DNA from: Rhizophagus irregularis
Lineage: Eukaryota > Glomeromycota > Glomeromycetes > Glomerales > Glomeraceae
Direction: 5' to 3'
DNA length: 64,000 bases
Assembly (NCBI RefSeq): GCF_026210795.1
Contig: NC_089449.1
Coordinates: forward strand, 248,001 to 312,000
Both the position numbers and the translations under genes were made by a program. The notes beneath the pieces were generated by a model. It saw nothing but the letters and a program-made list of their open reading frames with translations. It had not been told where the DNA came from and made no database searches. Shown one piece after another: positions 14,401 to 26,305 of this stretch. Every line of letters begins with the position of its first letter. Position 1 is the first letter of the stretch.

Positions 14401-17400
14401 CAAAATATTTCATTAAATCAACTTTTGGATAAATCCTTATATGATATAGTAAATTCGGAACTTTTTAGTATAATAGTTGGTTCTATTACACCGTTTGAAA
14501 AAATTTTGGAGGATGAATTATTATGGTGCTTATCTTGTATAGAATATCAAATTTCCAATGAAAGCTATAATAATTACATTAGGTAAGTTGATTTTAAAAA
14601 GTTATTTATATAAAAGTACTAAATTAATAATACTTGTTTTATTTTTACAGAACGTTAAGTAAAGAAATTTTGGATAATGCAAACCTCATTCAATGTATAA
14701 AAGAAAAAACTTTTGAATCAATTTTTGGAAATTATAATGATTGGCAATTTGAAGTAGCTAAAAATAAAGATTATTTAAGCCAATTTGCAAGTCTTTTACT
14801 AGCTTTACAAAACTATGTGAAAATGATCATTAAACAAACCATAGCGAAAATTCTATATTCACTTGAAAAATTATCAGCAACAAAATCATACTTTACTATT
14901 GAAAAAATTGAAGAAAATGAAATGAAGATAGATTTATCTGATTTATGGAAACAATGTTTTATGGATAATACAATTATTAATATTAATAGTTTACCTGAGC
15001 CAAAACCTTCTAAATATATAATGCCATATTCAGTAATTGACGAACTTGAATTTCCTTTTTCATATTATTTTTTTAATCAAATTAAATTTTATGAGTTATA
15101 TTATGATGAAGAATTAGATATTTTAAGACAAGATTTAAATAATATTGATGAGGAATATAATGAATTACATATCAATTTGATTGAAAGTCATATTGAAGAT
15201 TTTAAGAATAAATTATTGTCTATTCAATCAAATTTTAGAATATTACAAAAATATTCAGAATTATATTATAATGATTTTATTAAAATATTATCTCATACCA
15301 TTAATAAACATAATAATATAAAAGAATTGGATTTTATTATGAAGAATATAAATGGAAATAAAATAATTTCTAGTCCATTACTTCTTCATATTTATTGGTG
15401 GAGATATACGGAAAGTATTTTAATTCAATCACAATTAGTTGAAAATTTTCCAACTATTCTTGCAAATATTCAAAAAGATTCTAATATTCATGGTAAACTT
15501 GAAGAATCACTTTTGAAAGAAGCAATTAGTCTTATTTTACAAAAAATTTATTATAATGAGGAATGTAAAAAAGAAATGGATATTATTTTATCTTTCGTTA
15601 AAAGGATGAATTATACGAAAGAGCTGACAAACCTTCCTATATTAAATGTATGTAATAATTTATTGAAAATCAAGTCAATTCCATTAAAAAATATCCAAGA
15701 AATGATTGATTTAGGAAAAGCTACAAACAAACAAGAATTAATTACTACAGAAATAATTGAACTAGTATTTAACTCTTTAGACTATAATAATGAAATCATT
15801 GTTGCTAGTATAAGATCTTTTATATTAAGTAGTCTTGAAATTATTCCATTAGAATCCAAAGTTCGTCTAATTCTTTACAAAAATTTATTTTCACAAAAAC
15901 CTTTTAAGTTGATTAATAATATAATTGAAAAAATATTTGATGATGAACATCAGCAAAATGACGGAATATTTTTTACGCTAATTAATAATCTAAAACAAGC
16001 ATTACAATATTCAATTAGATTAAATGTTATTAATGATTGTCTTAGTAGTAAAAATTTGGATACAAATATCAAAGAGATCTGTTGTGAAATGATTCAAGCA
16101 ATTTTCAGTGAATTTGAATTAAAGGAATTAATTTCTTATTTTCCTAATTTTGTTGAAAATATCACAGAGAATTCGGTCTTACAACATATAACTGTAATTG
16201 CATTTTTAAGGGAGTTTACAGTTAAATTCTGGAAAGATTATATACAAGATGAAAATTTATTATCTGAATCATCAATCAAAATGATTAATGAATATGTGAA
16301 AATTAAACATCCATTAGTTCAATCGTTCAAATCATATTTTTTATTTGAACAAAAAAGATTTTCAGTAAGCACAAACCAAATTAAAATAATGTCAAATAAA
16401 TTTCCATGGATTGAAAATAATTCTAATGAAGAAATAACTTATTATTCGAAATTTTGGGGAATGATTAGACAAGTGAATTTTGAAGATTTCCGCGCTTTCA
16501 AGTTGAATAATGATAATAATTGTCCATTTTTATTAGTTTATTTTAACCATTATGAAAAATTAAAACTAATTAAGTATCTTTACCCAATTGTAAAATTTGT
16601 AAAGATTTTAAATTCAAAACTTGAATATCAAAAATCTAGGAAATCAGCTCAGATGATGACATTTCATGAATTTATTGAAGAGGAATCTAAAGATAATACT
16701 GTAAATGGAGATTATTTGAAATCTTTATTTGAAGGATTTGCATTAAGTTGGAATTCTGTAATTAATTATATTGATCAATATCAATCTAAAGAATTGCCTA
16801 ACAAACCATTTATGAATCTCGAATGTTCTGTTATTTATGGTTTAATTGAACAAAAAGATGCGGGAGTTTATTTATGCGCAATTTTGGAATTTTTGATCAA
16901 AATGCATAATGAATTTTTGGATAGTGTTTTTTCTATTCCAGTAGAGCAATGTAAAGGTCTTAAATTCCTAGAATATTTATCTTGGAATAATTCAACTTAT
17001 TTCACTAAATCAATTATGATAACACAAGCAAAAGAAGTTAATTTTATTAATTACGAATTAGACGAAAAAATTTTAAAATACAGTCAAAGAAATCTCGTGC
17101 AAGGTGAAATGCCATTTATTTTTGATTTGCAAAAAATTGAGACGATACTTATTGAAGAGTTAGTAATCAACAAAGTTTATTTTAAAATGGGTGATAATCA
17201 ATTTTATTTAAAACATTTTCCATTTAAGCACGAAATTTTTCATAATTCTCCAAGAATTCTCTTCAATATAAAAAATGTATTGCAACAGGAGCCTATTCAG
17301 AATGATAAAAGAAAATTATTTTTAGCAGCATTACAATATTCACCTTTTATTTCGGAATTACTTTTTCTTTTTAAAACAATTCTTTGTTTTATAAGAGAGT

Positions 17401-18040
17401 TAGCAATTAACAATAATGAAATACTTATTGAAGATTTTGTTAAACAATGGTTAAAATTATCACGATATAATATGATGCTAACTGATATGTGTGAAGAATT
17501 TTCTCAATTTTCTCTTAAACATATCGTAGAAATATATGAATTAATTGAAGAACAAGATGCTAATTCAATAATTTATAAAATTGAAGACAAATTTAAAATT
17601 CCATTATTAGAAGAACAGATGAAGAAATCAATTAATGATTGTATAGATTATCACAATCACGAAGGATTATTAATTTCCGCTGAAATATTTGCTCTTGCTT
17701 TAAAGAAATTTATTTATAGATTTTTATTAATTGATTCTAATATAAAAAACTTAAATTTAACAGAATATTTTTTGGATTTTACTTTGAATTTATGGCCAAG
17801 TCATATTAACGAAGAATTGGTAGAAAAATTATTTCCAAAATATTTATTAGTATCACATGCTTATAATTGTTATATCTTTATTTATGATGAAATTGAGGTA
17901 TGTATCTTAATAGGCTTATTACTGTTTATCTTATAATTATATAATGCTAATTTGTTAATTTTGTTAACTGTTAATAGAAAATAAAGGAAAAACAGAATAA
18001 AGAATTGAAAGCAAGGTTCAATATTAAACTTAAAAGTTAA
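5401..18040 (+). CDS. RNF213-like giant AAA+ protein, complete (copy A)
   Basis: Thirteen exons: 5401-7172, 7257-8969, 9046-10945, 11016-11938, 12024-12111, 12190-12316, 12400-12547, 12614-13145, 13215-13269, 13361-13457, 13530-14582, 14651-17897, 17978-18040. All join in phase to 3905 residues. The ATG at 5401 fits the start of the inverted paralog; the frame also opens upstream at a TTG. A CBM20-like starch-binding domain is at the N-terminus (GSELGDW near residue 40). Walker A of AAA3 is GETGCGK, 1789-1795, with Walker B LFDEIN (D1845, E1846). Walker A of AAA4 is GETGSAKS, 2100-2107, formed only after splicing; its Walker B reads LLDN (D2173, N2174), lacking the catalytic Glu. The DPSLLDRFEK motif follows in exon 11. 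RNF213 proteins are cytosolic AAA+ ubiquitin ligases, but no RING or RZ cysteine pattern is visible here, so ligase activity is doubtful. The acceptor before exon 11 could instead be three bases earlier. Confidence 0.88.
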
Positions 18041-18570
18041 TATAAATGATAATAGGTTGCAATCTAGTAGTTCTATATTTTTTAAGTTTGGATAGATTAT
18101 ATTGAAGTTGTATGTTTGTTAGTTTTATTAATTATAGCAAATAACTTGTATACTTGTATATTTTTTTATATCTTAAATATTTATTAAAATAAAGAGTATA
18201 TGCTTTTTCCGGTGGAGTATTTAAATAATCAAACTTAAAATCTTTAATGAAACCACAGAAACGCGGACGTGTTAACTCCGTCTTCCATAATGAATGTCGA
18301 AATTGTGAAAAAAAGGTTATCAGACAACTCAAGGTTACACAAACTGATCACAAAAGTCATACTGACCGGAGAAAAAAAATACCGATCAGAATTTGTGGAA
18401 GAAACTACTAGTTAATCGCCCTATGATACTACACATTACGCGATTACGCTCTGTTCGTCCTTTTTTTATTAAGAGAAGAGTCAGGCTTGTGTTTCGTGAA
18501 CTCCGTTTCGTCCTTTTACAATATATTTGATTGTACCACAGATACTTGTTTTTGTGAGCATAAACTACTC

Positions 18571-18900
18571 TCAGATCCTATATTGTTTAACGTAGTAATA
18601 TCTGTACCTACTGATAAATCCATATTTACATCTATGGTTTCTTCCGAAATTTCCCCACATATGCTCTTCTTTCTCGTCAATAATCTTCAAAAAATCACTT
18701 GCGTTATATTTTGTGTTGGCATGAAAATTTAAATTTATACTCCAAATATGTTGCCTTTTAGAACGGAAATCTTTATTAATAATTTTTTCGTGATAAAAGA
18801 ATAACAAGCCAAGCAACATTTGCCTTCATATTTCTGTAAATATCTATTAACTAATTTGTTTCTATCACAATTATCGCTAACTACAAGACTCATATACCCT
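18571..18900 (-). pseudogene. Degraded coding remnant with CCxxC motif
   Basis: Reading the minus strand, one frame gives NCDRNKLVNRYLQKYEGKCC followed by LACYSF. A second frame (18819-18571) continues with protein-like sequence (NASDFLKIIDEKEEHMWG), and a third frame carries EISEETIDVNMDLSVGTDI. The frame changes suggest a gene broken by indels. I do not recognise the family. It could be a mobile-element protein or a decayed host gene. Confidence 0.25.
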
Positions 18901-19880
18901 GAAATAATCTGTCCGACTTATATTAACAAAAACGGGTAATAAAAAATTTCCGTTTATTCTGTGGGTCGATCTGTTAACAGACTATTCTAGCATCATGAAC
19001 TTCGGCACTCAGGGACACTGGATCAACCATCGCAAATCATTAATTCATGAAAAGCTGTTATATGAATTATTTGCTAGAACTTTCGGGAAAAAAATACATG
19101 ACGAAAGCGCTTATATACACGGTTTATTAATTGAACATTAAAAATAGATGCACTGCGGTTAGCATTAGTTCAACACAAAGGCGTAGCCAATTTTTAAATA
19201 AATTCAAATCGGGTGATGCCCGTGATACACTGTATAATGTTTCATACTAATGGCTACTTTATTTTTTCATGCAATAATAACCCTCTATTCTAACATGTTT
19301 ACGCGAAGAAATTATAACATCGGTTTTAAAAAAATTGCGTACGACGCAGTCCAGGCAAGAATATCAACTGCACATCGTTTTCACATGACCGATCTAGGCT
19401 ACAATCACGAACTTGAATTTATTGCTTGAAGAATTACAACTAAGACAATATTGTTTCTTCTTACTCTTCTTGCTCTAAACTTTTCTTTTAAAATATGGGT
19501 CAGTGAAAAAAAAATACGTTATACAAAATTTACCTTTTAAATGGTTCAAATTTTAAGAGAAATATTCTAGAGTTGCCAATGAATGCCAGATCCTTTTTAG
19601 ACTATGTCGGCTGAATTAGTATTGCCATCGATCATTTTTCTATTGGAGAAAACTTTGATTTTAATTTTTAATTGTTTTTGTAATGATAGACTTTTTTTGT
19701 TTATATGATTTTACATTGAAATATTTAATAAATTATAATTTAGAAATAAATATAATTAATGAATGACATTGTTAAATATATTTTTTATATTTTTTGGCAT
19801 ATTTTCAGTTCGTTGAAATGCGAAATATTTCTTGCACTGTAAATTTCGTGTAACGTCAGAGTAATATACAAGTATTGCTA

Positions 19881-19998
19881 AATATCACCGCTGGTGATTG
19901 TCAACTTACCAGAATTAGGGTAGAATTTTGGGCGAAATTAAAAAAATCATGAAACTCCGCCCATTAATATTTGCTAATGCTGGTGCGGTGAAAATCAC
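19881..19998. mobile_element. MITE-like dispersed repeat, copy 1
   Basis: A stretch of about 118 bp begins AATATCACCGCTGGTGAT and ends in a near-inverse of it (GCTGGTGCGGTGA), so it can fold as an imperfect hairpin. An inner inverted pair (GGGCG...CCGCCC) lies in the middle. A related sequence occurs at 26580-26700, sharing the start, the central AATTAGGGT(A/G)GAATT block and the CTAATGCTG near the end. This suggests a short non-autonomous element. No target duplication could be fixed. Confidence 0.45.
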
Positions 19999-20261
19999 GT
20001 CCCTATAATTATTACTCATATCGTCATACGAAAAAATTTGCGCATTAGTAATTAATTATATTCGCATGAGTCATTAGGTTTACTAATTTTTTTCTTTAGA
20101 TCTTTCTCACTCTCTCGCAAAAATTTCAGCCTTCATGGATTAATCGCTTACTAATCTTTTCTTTCTCTATCTCCATTTCCCTTTTCCCGTTTGTGTGTAT
20201 TTTTTTTTGTTTAAGTATGTGGTGTGTATGGGAATGTGAGTGGGTGAGTGTGTATTTCGTT

Positions 20262-20334
20262 TCTCTTTCGTCCTTTCTCTTTCCCTTTCCCTTCTCTTTC
20301 GTTTATCTCTCGTCCTTTCCCTTTCCCTTTCCCC
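20262..20334. repeat. Pyrimidine-rich microsatellite
   Basis: Imperfect repeats of CCCTTT/TCTTTCGTCC-type units make an almost pure pyrimidine tract on the plus strand. Confidence 0.7.
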
Positions 20335-20969
20335 TGATCAATGTTGCTGCACCTTAACGTTGGTGATCAGGTGACAACAAGTTTTTGAAAAACTTGGCTA
20401 AGTCAGCAACAATAAATAAATTGGTATAAGCAGTAAATCAATTTACTTTTATTAATTTATTAAATTGTTCTTCATACATATAGTACTAGAGCGAGCTGAG
20501 GTATGTATATCTATGACTAAACTACCGTATTTAATAGTTATAATAATGAGATAATGAATATATCAAGTTTAAAAAATGAAAAATCATGAAATATTTATGT
20601 TTACTGCAGACCCCCGGGCTCTTTCAAGAGCAATTTCGTCTCATTATTTCAAAATAAATTCAAATTACTACTTAAATTATCATTTGTTTACTATCTACTC
20701 ATTTGTTAATTAATTTTATGAGATTGGAATATTTCCCTTTTTCTTTTTCTTTTTCCTTTCTTTCTCTTCTTTTTTCATTTTAGTGATATCAGCAATTGTA
20801 ACCTATGTAATATTTCTTACTCTTCTTTCAACAGTTGTATGCCTTTCTGTTAAAAAAAATTCTTGATTTGCTATTATTTGTAATCTCTTAATTAATAGTA
20901 CAGTTACTCGTTATTTTCAGTCATGATAATTAGAATCCTATCCACAGTTATAATATTGCGTCACATGTC

Positions 20970-21215
20970 ATATGACATACGTCATGACATAAAGAGTGAC
21001 TTATGACGTAACTAAGTATTAACTATCTAACCAATCAAAATTAAAGTCTTTAGTCACATATTCAAAATTGAAGATACAGTATACATGTAACAATTGTAAC
21101 ATATATTTATTTACGTCATACATCTTAAGTTACGTTATACGACTTACGTCTTAAGTAGTTATGAGTCATACGTCTATGACGTGACTTAACTTAGTATTAC
21201 GTCGTTACGACTCCA
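20970..21215. repeat. TGACGT-rich stretch, possible old inverted-repeat element
   Basis: Between these positions the motif TGACGT or its complement ACGTCA recurs many times. The left end (GAGTGACTTATGACGTAACT) is loosely the inverse of the right end (ACTTAGTATTACGTCGTTAC). This could be a diverged terminal-inverted-repeat element. It could also be a set of CRE/ATF-type binding sites, but no gene adjoins it closely. Confidence 0.3.
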
Positions 21216-23255
21216 AAATTTCATAATTAGTTAATAGTCTGAGACAATGCTGAAATTGTTTTCGTTACGTCTTATATCGGTTAAAATATTATTTCAGCAG
21301 TCCACGAATTTCGCGTACTACTGTTCGGTTTTAAATTTTAAGCTTAAACCTTTAAAAAAGATATTAGGCTCAAATTAAGGAATTAAAGAAACTAACAGAA
21401 GTTTACGATCTGAACTCAAATAACTGCATGCTCTTATTCATGGTACTGTCTCTTTTATCACCAAATTTATTAATGTCTTAATATTTCCAGATAAAAAAGG
21501 TGAATTCGTCCTCGTGATAATCAACAGTTCAATAATAAAAAATTAGCCTATAATTTTTCACCAATATACTGTATAAGTTTTCATATGAATAAAAAAAGAA
21601 ATAAAATTTAGTAATTTTGTAATATTATTAATTGATCAAGGTTTTTATGGTCGATTCCTTTTGATTTACTTTGGTGATCTAATTGCCATGAATTTGGAAT
21701 TAGATCACAATGCATTTAATGTAACGAGTTGCAAAAATTCTAATTGTTATTAAGTTTTATAATTGAGAATAATTACAATATTTTCAATTCATTTTGAGAT
21801 ATATATTTTATTATCGATTCGTATTTTATGATCTAAGTTACACAAGATTAATAATTGTTCTAATAAATTTTACTAAATCATTTAGTAAAAGTGGTATTAT
21901 CTGTTATATCCATAATAATTAATATTGTTAAATATATTGATCACGAAAAGAAATATTCTAATGTTATCCTTTGTTTATCATATGTTCTAAATTCATATAA
22001 AAGAAATTAAATTAATTAATAATACTAGTTATTGGATGGTGAGGGCAACGGGCTTACCACAAAATCCAGACAACTATAATATCAACAGCCTACGTACAAT
22101 CCCGATCGACACCAAGATCAAATCCCGATTGAAACAAAATATAAATCCTGACAGTTAAAAATCTTGACAGTCAAAATCCAAAATTTTTTTTTAAAAAAAT
22201 AAATTATATAAATTTTCCAACTAAGCATTAAGCGTATAATTTTAAAAATGATGTGGCGCAGTAACGGGTCTTAATTATATATATTATTTCATAAATTATA
22301 TAAATGGTTAATGGAAATTTTACTTGTTTACCATAATGGAATACTGATGAATTCTTAAAATTTTAAATTCTCATAATTTATAATATTTTGTACTATTTTG
22401 TACTATGGCATTTTAACATTTTAACTTTATTTATCTCATAATTTAACGTCTTTTTAAAATTGATTTTTTTTTTGCGCACGGTTTTTTTGTAGTATTGACT
22501 GTTAACGCAAAACGCAAAACGCTACTATATTATGAATTCTTTTTTTATTTTAATTAAAAGGACTATATACAGTATATTACTAGGTTATTAATATATTCCT
22601 TGTCTTCTAAAATTAGAAACTATTGCATTAAAAATTCTCAAATTCATCTGATTTGAATCTTAGTAAGGATTTTGGCTGTCAAAATTTTAGATTATCAGGA
22701 TTCTCAATCAGAATTTGCATTTATCGCATTATCGGTGGACTGTCGATATTATGGTTGTCAGGATTTTTGGAACGGCTAACTTTAAGAGAATGTGATTATA
22801 AATGATGTCAAATTACGACAACGGCTGCGGAAATATATATACGGCACTATAATAATGTTATTATGCAGTGCGTCCAAGATCATGTTTCATATAAATATAC
22901 TCAATATTAACATAGTATTCCCGTAAAATTTAATATAATCTAAATGACGTAATACGTCAAAAATATATCATATGTCAAATCCTGTTTGGCTGCATAATAA
23001 ACTAAATTAAGTAACCATTAAAATTGCAGCGCCTATTATCTTTGACGCTAACTCTGTTTAGCCTTGAAATTAAAATGATTTCTGTGACTAAATTTTGTGA
23101 CCATCATTTTTACTATTTTGGAATAATTATATTAACTCTGTATACTAAAACGTTTAAAAGTTTCAAATTAGTTTCAAAATATTCGACTTAGCCATCCATC
23201 ACTTTTTATTTCAGTGCATTTTTTTTTTCACTCCCCCGCTGGTTATCGGGCAAAA

Positions 23256-23945
23256 ATGAATCATTTCATTCGACTTTTATTTGTCTTAACTCCCTTGTTC
23301 TTCTTCGTCTATTATACTCACGCTTGCCTATGTACTAAAAATTTAGGCGTAGGAAAATACTGTGGTGGCGAATTGTCTTTTACCGGCGGTGGTAAATAAT
23401 AATAATTTTTACTTTCATATGCATTTAAAATACGTTTTTACTTTATAATTATTCGGTTCTTAGGTAGTGATTGTGGTTCGGAAACCTTATGGAATTGTAC
23501 TGGTAGAGGCAAAGTAGCCGAGGCATTGTCTCCTTGCGTGTTTGGCTGTTGTGGGATTACTGGTAAACCTAGTGCCTGTTGTAGTGAAACTGGATGTCCT
23601 GGATGTTCTGAGCCATACCCACCATACTCTCCTCAAATTCCTACATCAACCATATCAAACACTTCAAATATACCTATCCCTTCAATATCATCAACAATAC
23701 CTAAAACCTCATCACCACCAGCCAAAACGTTACCACCTTCTGAAACACTGAAAATTGTAATTGGTGCTGTTAGTGGCATTGCGGGTACCGCACTTATTAT
23801 AGTGATTGGAATTTTTGGTTATAAATGGAATCAAAGAAGAAGACAAAACCAGGATGACATTATGAGAATTCCCGGTAATAATATACAAAGCCAAAATGAA
23901 ATCTTGAGAATCCCTGGCAATAACACTAAAACCAGGATAGTATAA
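23256..23945 (+). CDS. Secreted Cys-rich type I membrane protein
   Basis: Two exons, 23256-23391 and 23464-23945, with a 72-nt GTAAAT...CTTAG intron splitting a Gly codon, give 205 residues. An N-terminal signal peptide (hydrophobic run ending near THAC) is followed by an ectodomain with 12 cysteines, including two CC pairs (GCCG, ACCS). Next come a Pro/Ser/Thr-rich stalk and one membrane helix (IVIGAVSGIAGTALIIVIGI). The short basic tail (YKWNQRRRQ) repeats IMRIPGNN/ILRIPGNN. The layout predicts a plasma-membrane or cell-wall surface protein with the Cys-rich part outside. I do not recognise a named domain. A decayed copy lies 2.3 kb downstream. The ATG is chosen because it precedes the signal peptide directly. 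Confidence 0.8.
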
Positions 23946-24462
23946 TAAGAATTTCTGAAAAAATTTCTATGATTGGAAACTTTATAATTTATTAAATACT
24001 GTAAATAAAATTTCGGATAATATCATTAGCGGAATTCGTATTAGGGTTAAATGCAAACGGAAGCGTTAAATTTATTAGAATGCTTCCATTGTATATTATG
24101 TCTTAGCATTGCCTTAGTGCGTCTTTTCTTTGGTCGAGCGAGAGATTTTGAGAAAATCCTTATGTGCGTTATGTGCGTTAAGTTTCGCGTGTGTGGGGCC
24201 AGTTATTGTATATACGACAGTACACGTAATTCACAAGATTCACATAATTCGTTTATTCTGTTTTTAATGCTATTAAAACAAAAAGTTTCTAGGTTTTTTA
24301 ATTAATTAATATTTTAAATCTAATACTTGTAATACTTGTATAATAAAGATCTAATTACATGGTTTTATGGGCAAAAATTCAAGTGATTATGTTAAAAAGT
24401 GATAGAATTATATTTCTCAACCTCCTTACAGATGTAATCCTGAGCATAAAAGTTTCCTTTAA

Positions 24463-24605
24463 GAAGAAATTACTAGAATGGAAAAACAAGGACTTATACG
24501 AAAATCAGCAAGCCCCCGGACCTCACCGCACCGGTAGTTATTGTAGACAATAAAGGAAGCGACAAACGCTTATCGTTATGTGTAGATTATCGCAAATTAA
24601 ATGAT
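24463..24605 (+). mobile_element. Ty3/gypsy reverse transcriptase fragment, frameshifted
   Basis: One frame reads EEITRMEKQGLIRKSASPRT and, after a one-base frame change near 24530, another reads PVVIVDNKGSDKRLSLCVDY and RKLN. This is the conserved start of Ty3/gypsy (Metaviridae-type LTR retrotransposon) reverse transcriptase, where a helix ending in GLI is followed by SP..SPVV and CVDYR.LN. Nothing of the catalytic YxDD region, RNase H, integrase or LTRs is seen nearby. It is a dead fragment lying in the spacer of the tandem duplication. Confidence 0.8.
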
Positions 24606-25286
24606 TACGAATTTTTTGCGGATTTGTAAAGATTTTGGATTTTATAAAAATATTTTAAAATATTTGGACAAAAGGTTTAATCTTAAATTTTTAGTAAAAG
24701 GCGAATTAGGCGATATTGACGAAGGAAATAAAGACTTTGATAAGTAACCAAATTTCTATCTATAATGTTCGGAACGACCGTTGAGATAAAAAGTCTTTTT
24801 GATTTCTTTGCCATTTGATAGATTTTTGACGTATTCTAACCTTTTTTTAAAAAAATTTGCATCAACGTCTCGCTTGAATTTATATTGTTTGTGCTATATT
24901 AATTCTAATCAGTTGCATTAATAGGAATGCGTTACGTTACGTTACGTAACTTACAGTACACTGCAAGGTACATATTAAATGCTTACCAGAATTAAGATAA
25001 TTTGATGACCAGCATTTTAATCTTGGCTGACTTTATAATTTATAATTTTATATGGTATTACTATAATTATCATAATCAATTGCGCAGTCATTCATAAGAA
25101 TTTACATTATATATAAATTAAACTCATTTTCTTTAAACTTAAGCTTTAATTCTATAAACTTGAATATTACAATAAAATACAGTAGTGTAACGTAACTTTT
25201 AGAAAATTAGAAAATTACTGTAATGTAACGATAAAATTTATAAATTACGGTAATACTCTTTTTGGCAAAATAACAATTATGCCTGT

Positions 25287-25434
25287 GGGGCGTCCTTAAC
25301 GTACAGTGGGGTGTACGATATTAACGTACGAACTGGCCCGAGTTTGGGAGTTATGCACTTACACGCGATAGCGTTAAGGTTAATTCCGGCCAGTTCGTAA
25401 TATCGTACACCCTCACTGTACATTAAGGAACCCC
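25287..25434. mobile_element. 148-bp MITE with 8-bp target duplication
   Basis: The element starts GGGGCGTCCTTAACGTACAG and ends CTGTACATTAAGGAACCCC. The two ends are imperfect inverted repeats of about 45-50 bp that include GTGTACGATATT and CGAACTGGCC. It is flanked on both sides by ATGCCTGT (25279-25286 and 25435-25442). An 8-bp target duplication is typical of hAT-type elements; counting one more base would give 9 bp, typical of Mutator-type elements. It has no coding capacity, so it would need a transposase from elsewhere. Confidence 0.85.
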
Positions 25435-25559
25435 ATGCCTGTGTACCAAAAGTTTTTTAAATTAATTTCAAAAAGAATATTAAGAATATTTGATTTAACC
25501 ATTTCTATCTGTCAAGTGCATTTTTTTTTTCTCATTCCCGCTGATTTAATATCGTGAAA

Positions 25560-26305
25560 CTGAATCATTTCGTTCGACTTTTATTTATCTTAGCCCCCTT
25601 GTTTACCTCTTACGCTTGTAGATGCACTAAGAAAAATGGATTTGGATTATACTGTGGTGGCGGATTGTCATTAACCGGCGGTGGGTATTGATTGTGTTAT
25701 TGTGGTACGGATGGGATTGTAATGGTCTTGTGCTTCTTGTGTGTTTGGCTGTTGTGGGATCTGTTGTAGTGAAATTGGATGTCCCGGGTGCTCTGAACCA
25801 TACCTATCGAAATTTCCTCAAAATCAAATACCAATCACATCAACCACTTTAATATACCTCCACCTTCAATTCCAACCAAATCAACCATTTTAATTATACC
25901 TCTACCTTCAATACCTACACCTTCAAAATCTACACCTTCAACGTCTACATCATCAACAATACCTGCAACCTACCAACTACAACTCCATTACCTTCAGAAG
26001 CACTGAATATTGTACCGTATTTTGCGGTATATAAGCACCCTCTTTTTGGCCAAGATCCTCATAATTCTGACCGTGGTGCTTATTTTCGGGGGTGTTTACT
26101 TACCGCAAAATACGGTAATCGGAACAGTTAGTGGTATTGTGGGTACCGCACTTATTATTATGGATTTGAATTTTTGGTTATATACGAAATCAAAGAAGAC
26201 AAAATTATGAGAATTCTCGTTAATAATATACAAAACCAAGATGGCATTTTGAGAATTCCCAGTGATATCATATTATTACTGAAGGAAGAAAAACCAGGAT
26301 ATTAT
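25560..26305 (+). pseudogene. Decayed copy of the Cys-rich membrane protein gene
   Basis: This is the second unit of the tandem duplication. The start codon position is CTG, not ATG. The signal-peptide region (NHFVRLLFILAPLF), Cys-rich part (CGGGLSLTGGG, CVFGCCG, CPGCSEP), Pro/Ser/Thr stalk and membrane segment (VSGIVGTALII) are all recognisable, but frames shift and stops occur. The intron of the intact copy is missing: sequence runs from GGCGGTGG almost directly into the second exon. A 101-bp inverted-repeat element (26015-26115) interrupts the segment before the membrane helix. The copy cannot make the full protein. Confidence 0.85.
26015..26115. mobile_element. 101-bp TA-flanked inverted-repeat element
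   Basis: The ends are CCGTATTTTGCGG and CCGCAAAATACGG, perfect inverted repeats that extend imperfectly inward (TATAAGCACCC against GGGTGTTTAC). The dinucleotide TA flanks both sides (26013-26014 and 26116-26117). The intact paralog has the empty site: its sequence around 23754-23763 runs ATTGTAATTGG with a single TA. This is the pattern left by Tc1/mariner-type transposition of a non-autonomous element. Confidence 0.9.

Larger units (their letters stand above)
18041..23155. other. Repeat-rich intergenic region
   Basis: About 5.1 kb downstream of RNF213-like copy A without an intact gene. It holds a degraded coding remnant (18571-18900, minus), a MITE-like element (19881-19998), a pyrimidine-rich repeat (20262-20334), a TGACGT-rich stretch (20970-21215) and otherwise AT-rich sequence with many stops in all frames. 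Confidence 0.55.
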
